Shown here piece after piece: positions 61,921-64,000 of a stretch of 64,000 bases of DNA; position 1 is the first letter of the stretch, and each line of letters opens with the position of its first letter. Under the pieces are notes generated by a model. It ran no database searches. It worked only from the letters and a program-made list of their open reading frames with translations, and was not told the origin of the DNA. This DNA is from Flavobacterium zepuense. GTDB taxonomy: Bacteria; Bacteroidota; Bacteroidia; Flavobacteriales; Flavobacteriaceae. A program made the position numbers and the translations under genes. The DNA lies in NCBI RefSeq assembly GCF_007097145.1, contig NZ_VJVZ01000004.1, forward strand, positions 310,001 through 374,000. The letters are read 5' to 3'.

Positions 61921-62586
61921 ATGAAACAAGATTTAAATATTTTAATTGTTGATGACCACCCGATGACGGTTAATGGTTATGTTAATGTATTATCTGAAGA
62001 GGAGTTTGAGGGCTATAACCTTAATTTCTTAAAGGCCCTTAATTGCGAAGAGGCCTATGGTATTATAACCGGACCTACTCCTATTAACATAGCATACCTT
62101 GACCTAAGCCTACCGCCGTACCCAGATAAAAAAATATTTTCCGGGCTGGACCTTGGTGTGCTTATACGCAATACCATACCTAACTGCACCATTATTATCC
62201 TTACCATGCATAGTGAGGCTGCTCTTATAGACCGACTTCTAAAAGAGATAAATCCGCAGGGTATACTTTGCAAAAGCGATATTGATATTGATGAGTTTTT
62301 AAATGCCTTTAAAATAATTTTTGGCGGAGATACTTACTTAAGCCACAAAATTGTAAAATCGCTTAAGGATAAAGTGTTTGACAACTATAATCTTGATAGT
62401 TATGATAAGCAAATACTTATGCGCTTATCCGAAGGCATACTTACAAAGAACATCCCTAACTATGTGCCGCTTTCATTAAGTGCCATAGAAAAAAGAAAAG
62501 CACATATGAAAAACATGCTGCTGCAAGGCCGAGGCGGTGACGACCACGACCTTATTGAAGCTATAAAAAAAATGGGGATACTATAA
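61921..62586 (+). CDS. Response regulator, NarL-like with degenerate HTH
   Basis: A 221-residue regulator. The receiver has Asp11-Asp12 (LIVDDHPMT), phospho-acceptor Asp61 (IAYLDLSLP) and Lys in GILCKSDID. The C-terminus, DSYDKQILMRLSEGILTKNIPNYVPLSLSAIEKRKAHMKNML, keeps the outline of a LuxR helix-turn-helix, but several conserved positions are changed (for example no 'LTxREx' start). It may be the partner of the kinase at 58634. Its stop overlaps the stop of anmK tail to tail. Confidence 0.85.
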   Translation: MKQDLNILIVDDHPMTVNGYVNVLSEEEFEGYNLNFLKALNCEEAYGIITGPTPINIAYLDLSLPPYPDKKIFSGLDLGVLIRNTIPNCTIIILTMHSEAALIDRLLKEINPQGILCKSDIDIDEFLNAFKIIFGGDTYLSHKIVKSLKDKVFDNYNLDSYDKQILMRLSEGILTKNIPNYVPLSLSAIEKRKAHMKNMLLQGRGGDDHDLIEAIKKMGIL

Positions 62587-63654
62587 TGTATGCACTATGC
62601 CCGAACTGTGATCTTTTTTTGCACCCGTAACACTACCCAGCACGTTAACTTTTCCGCTTAATTTTAATACCCCAAGCAGTGCAAAAATTAGTGCTTCCTT
62701 AAATTGTATTGTTTTATCATCGGGCACAGTAATTATTGTATCCGGCAAGTAGCTCTGTAAAACATCTATCAAAAAGGCATTGTAAGCTCCCCCTCCTGTT
62801 ACAAGCAAACTACCCTTCTGTCCTTGTTGCCTAATACTATTAGCTATCTGTTTGGCAACATGTATGGTAAATGTATGTAATTTGTCTTCATTACTCTCAG
62901 GATATTTTTCAATTAGCGGAAGCACAGTTTGTTTTACAAACTCAAAGCCAAGCGATTTAGGATACGGGGCAGCATAAAAATCTAAAATATCGAGCTCTTT
63001 TGCCATTTGCGGTATTAATTTTCCGCTATTAGCAATCTTTCCGCCATCATCATACGGCAGCCCAAGTTTATTAGCATAAAAATTAAGTACGGTATTAACC
63101 GGGCAAATATCAAACGCTGCGCGTATACCATTTTCTTCAAAAGATATATTACTAAAGCCACCCAGGTTAAGGCAATAGGTATAATCTGCAAAAAGCAGCC
63201 TGTCGCCTATTGGCACTAATGGCGCTCCCTGCCCACCCAGTTGCACATCCTGCACCCTGAAATCGCACACCACAGTTTGCTGTGTTAGTTGAGCTATCTC
63301 CGGCAGGTTGCCTATCTGCAACGTAATTCCGTCTTGCGGACGGTGTAAAATAGTGTGCCCGTGCGAGCAAACAGCATCTAAATTTTTAATATCATGTTTA
63401 GTTATGAATTGATCTATAATACCTGCCAACAGTTCTGTATACTCTTTATTGAGCTGCTCCAGCGCAGCCATATCATAATCAATAGCCGATTTAAGGATGT
63501 TTACCCAATCATCGGTATAAGCTATAGTTTCGGCTTCATGTATTTTAAAGCTCCAGATATTATCAGTACAGGTTAATGTAATGTGCGCTAAATCGGTTCC
63601 ATCCAGCGACGTTCCTGACATTACACCTACAACGTTATAGTTTTTCGTAATCAT
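62581..63654 (-). CDS. anmK: Anhydro-N-acetylmuramic acid kinase
   Basis: A 357-residue kinase that hydrolyses and phosphorylates 1,6-anhydro-MurNAc from cell-wall turnover. The ATP loop is GVMSGTSLDGTDLA (10-23). Other signatures are VCSHGHTILHRPQDGITLQIGN, CDFRVQDVQLGGQGAPLVPIGD and CLNLGGFSNIS, with DICPVNTVLNF and VTGGGAYNAFLI in the second half. Length and order are normal. Confidence 0.96.
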   Translation of the reverse strand: MITKNYNVVGVMSGTSLDGTDLAHITLTCTDNIWSFKIHEAETIAYTDDWVNILKSAIDYDMAALEQLNKEYTELLAGIIDQFITKHDIKNLDAVCSHGHTILHRPQDGITLQIGNLPEIAQLTQQTVVCDFRVQDVQLGGQGAPLVPIGDRLLFADYTYCLNLGGFSNISFEENGIRAAFDICPVNTVLNFYANKLGLPYDDGGKIANSGKLIPQMAKELDILDFYAAPYPKSLGFEFVKQTVLPLIEKYPESNEDKLHTFTIHVAKQIANSIRQQGQKGSLLVTGGGAYNAFLIDVLQSYLPDTIITVPDDKTIQFKEALIFALLGVLKLSGKVNVLGSVTGAKKDHSSGIVHTL

Positions 63655-63740
63655 GAGCTAAAAATAATCATTCATTTTGAATTATTGCCATTAAATAACT
63701 ACATTTGGACAGAATAAAACAAAAAAGCAATTTATTAATT

Positions 63741-64000
63741 ATGGATTTCAAACTAACCGAAGAGCACCTGATGATTCAGCAGGCCGCCAGGGATTTTGCC
63801 CAGGCCGAATTGCTTCAGGGTGTGATAGAGCGCGATGAAAAACAGATTTTTCCCGCTGAGCAAATAAAAAAAATGGGCGAACTCGGCTTTATGGGCATGA
63901 TGGTAGACCCTAAATATGGCGGCAGCGGTTTAGACACCGTTTCTTATGTACTTGCCATGGAAGAGATTTCTAAAATTGATGCATCGGCTTCGGTAGTTAT
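63741..64000 (+). CDS. Acyl-CoA dehydrogenase, N-terminal part (cut by window edge)
   Basis: The first 86 codons of an acyl-CoA dehydrogenase, starting at ATG 63741. MDFKLTEEHLMIQQAARDFAQAEL and ELGFMGMMVDPKYGGSGLDTVSYVLAMEEISKIDASAS are the standard N-terminal helical domain. It is divergent from anmK (86 bp apart). The active-site Glu and FAD-binding parts lie outside. Confidence 0.95.
   Translation, partial: MDFKLTEEHLMIQQAARDFAQAELLQGVIERDEKQIFPAEQIKKMGELGFMGMMVDPKYGGSGLDTVSYVLAMEEISKIDASASVV

Noticed and set aside
1..64000. CRISPR array or cas genes
   Set aside because: No regularly spaced direct repeats and no Cas-like proteins were seen.

Overview
The window reads as a chromosome segment of a member of the Flavobacteriaceae (Bacteroidota), probably close to Flavobacterium. 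The reasons are a SusC/SusD pair, a protein with a type IX secretion (Por) sorting tail, TAnnTTTG-type -7 promoter boxes, a histone H1-like small protein, AT-rich DNA and typical Bacteroidota housekeeping genes. No rRNA operon and no CRISPR array were seen.

Region 1 (1-17.5 kb) is a polysaccharide utilization locus for alpha-mannan or high-mannose glycans, read on the minus strand: SusC, SusD, a surface lipoprotein with a discoidin-like tail, a DUF4965-type protein, a GH76 endo-mannanase lipoprotein, an unassigned secreted hydrolase, a GH92 mannosidase and a ROK sugar kinase, ending at a strong terminator. A LacI-type regulator and a second GH92 gene (cut by the window edge) follow. The same 18-bp LacI-type operator overlaps the -7 box in front of both susC and the second GH92 gene, so one repressor probably controls both. 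Two perfect hairpins inside the operon, after susD and after the surface lipoprotein, probably grade expression. The operator also moves the susC start from 17516 to 17480.

Region 2 (18-23 kb) holds a TPR sensor kinase/NarL regulator pair and a secreted T9SS protein, closed by a terminator at 23.03-23.06 kb.

Region 3 (about 23.1-55.9 kb) is a mobilizable genomic island next to a tRNA-Val gene. Its left and central parts are a dense defence cargo: a GmrSD-like DUF262/DUF1524 enzyme, two related CxxC/PPK/CxxC proteins, a two-gene PD-(D/E)XK-like pair, a four-gene Mrr / small protein / HNH-like / UPF0489 (arginase-like) cluster, a decayed HEPN-type gene, Vsr, an HNH endonuclease facing a receiver / double-GHKL ATPase / C5-methyltransferase operon, a three-gene GHKL ATPase operon, a decayed second vsr, and an unknown gene paired with a SIR2-TPR protein. 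Element-backbone genes follow: a small conserved protein, an XRE regulator, a second conserved protein and YhcG. The mobilization module comes next: a frameshifted TraG/VirD4-like coupling protein, a MobB relaxase, MobA, an oriT-like double hairpin and a Toprim primase. A histone H1-like gene follows. No integrase was found, so movement would need help in trans, or the element is partly decayed.

Region 4 (55.9-64 kb) is ordinary chromosome: tRNA-Val(UAC), folC, a glutamate dehydrogenase, a TPR sensor kinase behind a hairpin with a TTG start, a tiny lipoprotein, a LytTR regulator with Glu at the phosphorylation site, a divergent NarL-like regulator, anmK, and the start of an acyl-CoA dehydrogenase gene.

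The most promising candidates for undescribed systems are the Mrr/small/HNH-like/UPF0489 cluster, the GHKL/unknown/DUF6339-like operon, the unknown-plus-SIR2-TPR pair and the nuclease-like pair at 28.1-29.7 kb. All functional statements come from reading motifs by eye; no database search was run.
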